Source: Spirochaetales bacterium (lineage in GTDB: Bacteria > Spirochaetota > Spirochaetia > Sphaerochaetales > Sphaerochaetaceae). Taken from it: 5,602 bases of DNA. Where the stretch lies: the NCBI GenBank assembly GCA_012519125.1, contig JAAYQY010000269.1, positions 1-5,602 on the forward strand. The letters are read 5' to 3'. How positions within the stretch are numbered: position 1 is the first letter of the stretch; each line of letters begins with the position of its first letter. A program made the position numbers and the translations under genes. Below are positions 5,551-5,602 of this stretch, piece by piece. The notes under the pieces are model-generated. The model was given only the letters and a program-made list of their open reading frames with translations, was not told the DNA's origin and ran no database searches.

Positions 5551-5602
5551 AACGCATCATCATCCAATTTGGCGGCACAGGGGACCTGGCCCTGAAGAAA
5601 CT
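5547..5602 (+). CDS. zwf: Glucose-6-phosphate 1-dehydrogenase, N-terminus only (runs off the window)
   Basis: Only 18 complete codons are visible. They start MKRIIIQFGGTGDLALKK, and the next partial codon (CT-) would be Leu. The FGGTGDLAxxKL pattern is the NADP-binding Rossmann loop at the very N-terminus of G6PDH (family form FGxxGDLAxRKL). The enzyme oxidises glucose 6-phosphate to 6-phosphogluconolactone, the substrate of the preceding gene product. ATGA overlap with pgl and a strong ribosome binding site support the start. With so little sequence the call rests on this motif plus the pathway neighbour. Confidence 0.82.
   Translation, partial: MKRIIIQFGGTGDLALKK

Noticed and set aside
1..5602. 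Mobile element, CRISPR, tRNA or recent insertion
   Set aside because: No terminal repeats, transposase or integrase frames, spaced direct repeats or tRNA-like folds were seen; composition looks even across the genes.

Overview
The window is ordinary chromosomal bacterial DNA, densely packed and entirely on the + strand. It holds four protein-coding blocks plus the first codons of a fifth. Base composition looks mildly GC-rich (low-to-mid 50s by eye, not counted). No mobile element, CRISPR array, tRNA or rRNA is visible. The gene set (ThiI without a rhodanese tail, a 2-hydroxyacyl-CoA-dehydratase-type activase/reductase pair, a compact 6-phosphogluconolactonase followed by zwf) suggests an anaerobic or fermentative bacterium. 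A Sphaerochaeta-like spirochaete or a Clostridia-type Firmicute would fit, but the sequence does not settle the taxon.

Layout: (1) positions 1-575 are the 3' part of thiI, the tRNA 4-thiouridine sulfurtransferase; its 5' end lies outside the window. (2) A 91-bp gap (576-666) has a candidate promoter, a small hairpin and a strong ribosome binding site. (3) Positions 667-3591 encode a 974-aa protein with two tandem HgdC/BadF-type ATPase domains, a cysteine cluster and a DUF2229-like region. (4) It overlaps by ATGA with a 417-aa HgdB/COG3581-like protein (3588-4841). (5) After a 52-bp gap with promoter-like sequence comes 6-phosphogluconolactonase (4894-5550). (6) This overlaps by ATGA with the start of glucose-6-phosphate 1-dehydrogenase (5547 to the window end).

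Functionally there are two units. pgl-zwf is the oxidative entry to the pentose phosphate pathway: Zwf makes 6-phosphogluconolactone and NADPH, and Pgl hydrolyses the lactone. The 974/417-aa pair is the more interesting part. Together they reproduce, in two translationally coupled pieces, the architecture of the roughly 1,400-aa fused 'acyl-CoA dehydratase activase-related' proteins whose substrate is unknown. By homology the ATPase part should use ATP hydrolysis to push electrons at very low potential into an iron-sulfur cluster in the partner domains. No dehydratase alpha/beta pair, CoA-transferase, acyl-CoA dehydrogenase or electron-transfer flavoprotein gene is adjacent in the window, so the system looks like an orphan ATP-driven reductase. 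The two ATPase domains each keep the two HgdC-type cluster cysteines at the same 39-residue spacing, which suggests a single-chain version of the HgdC homodimer.
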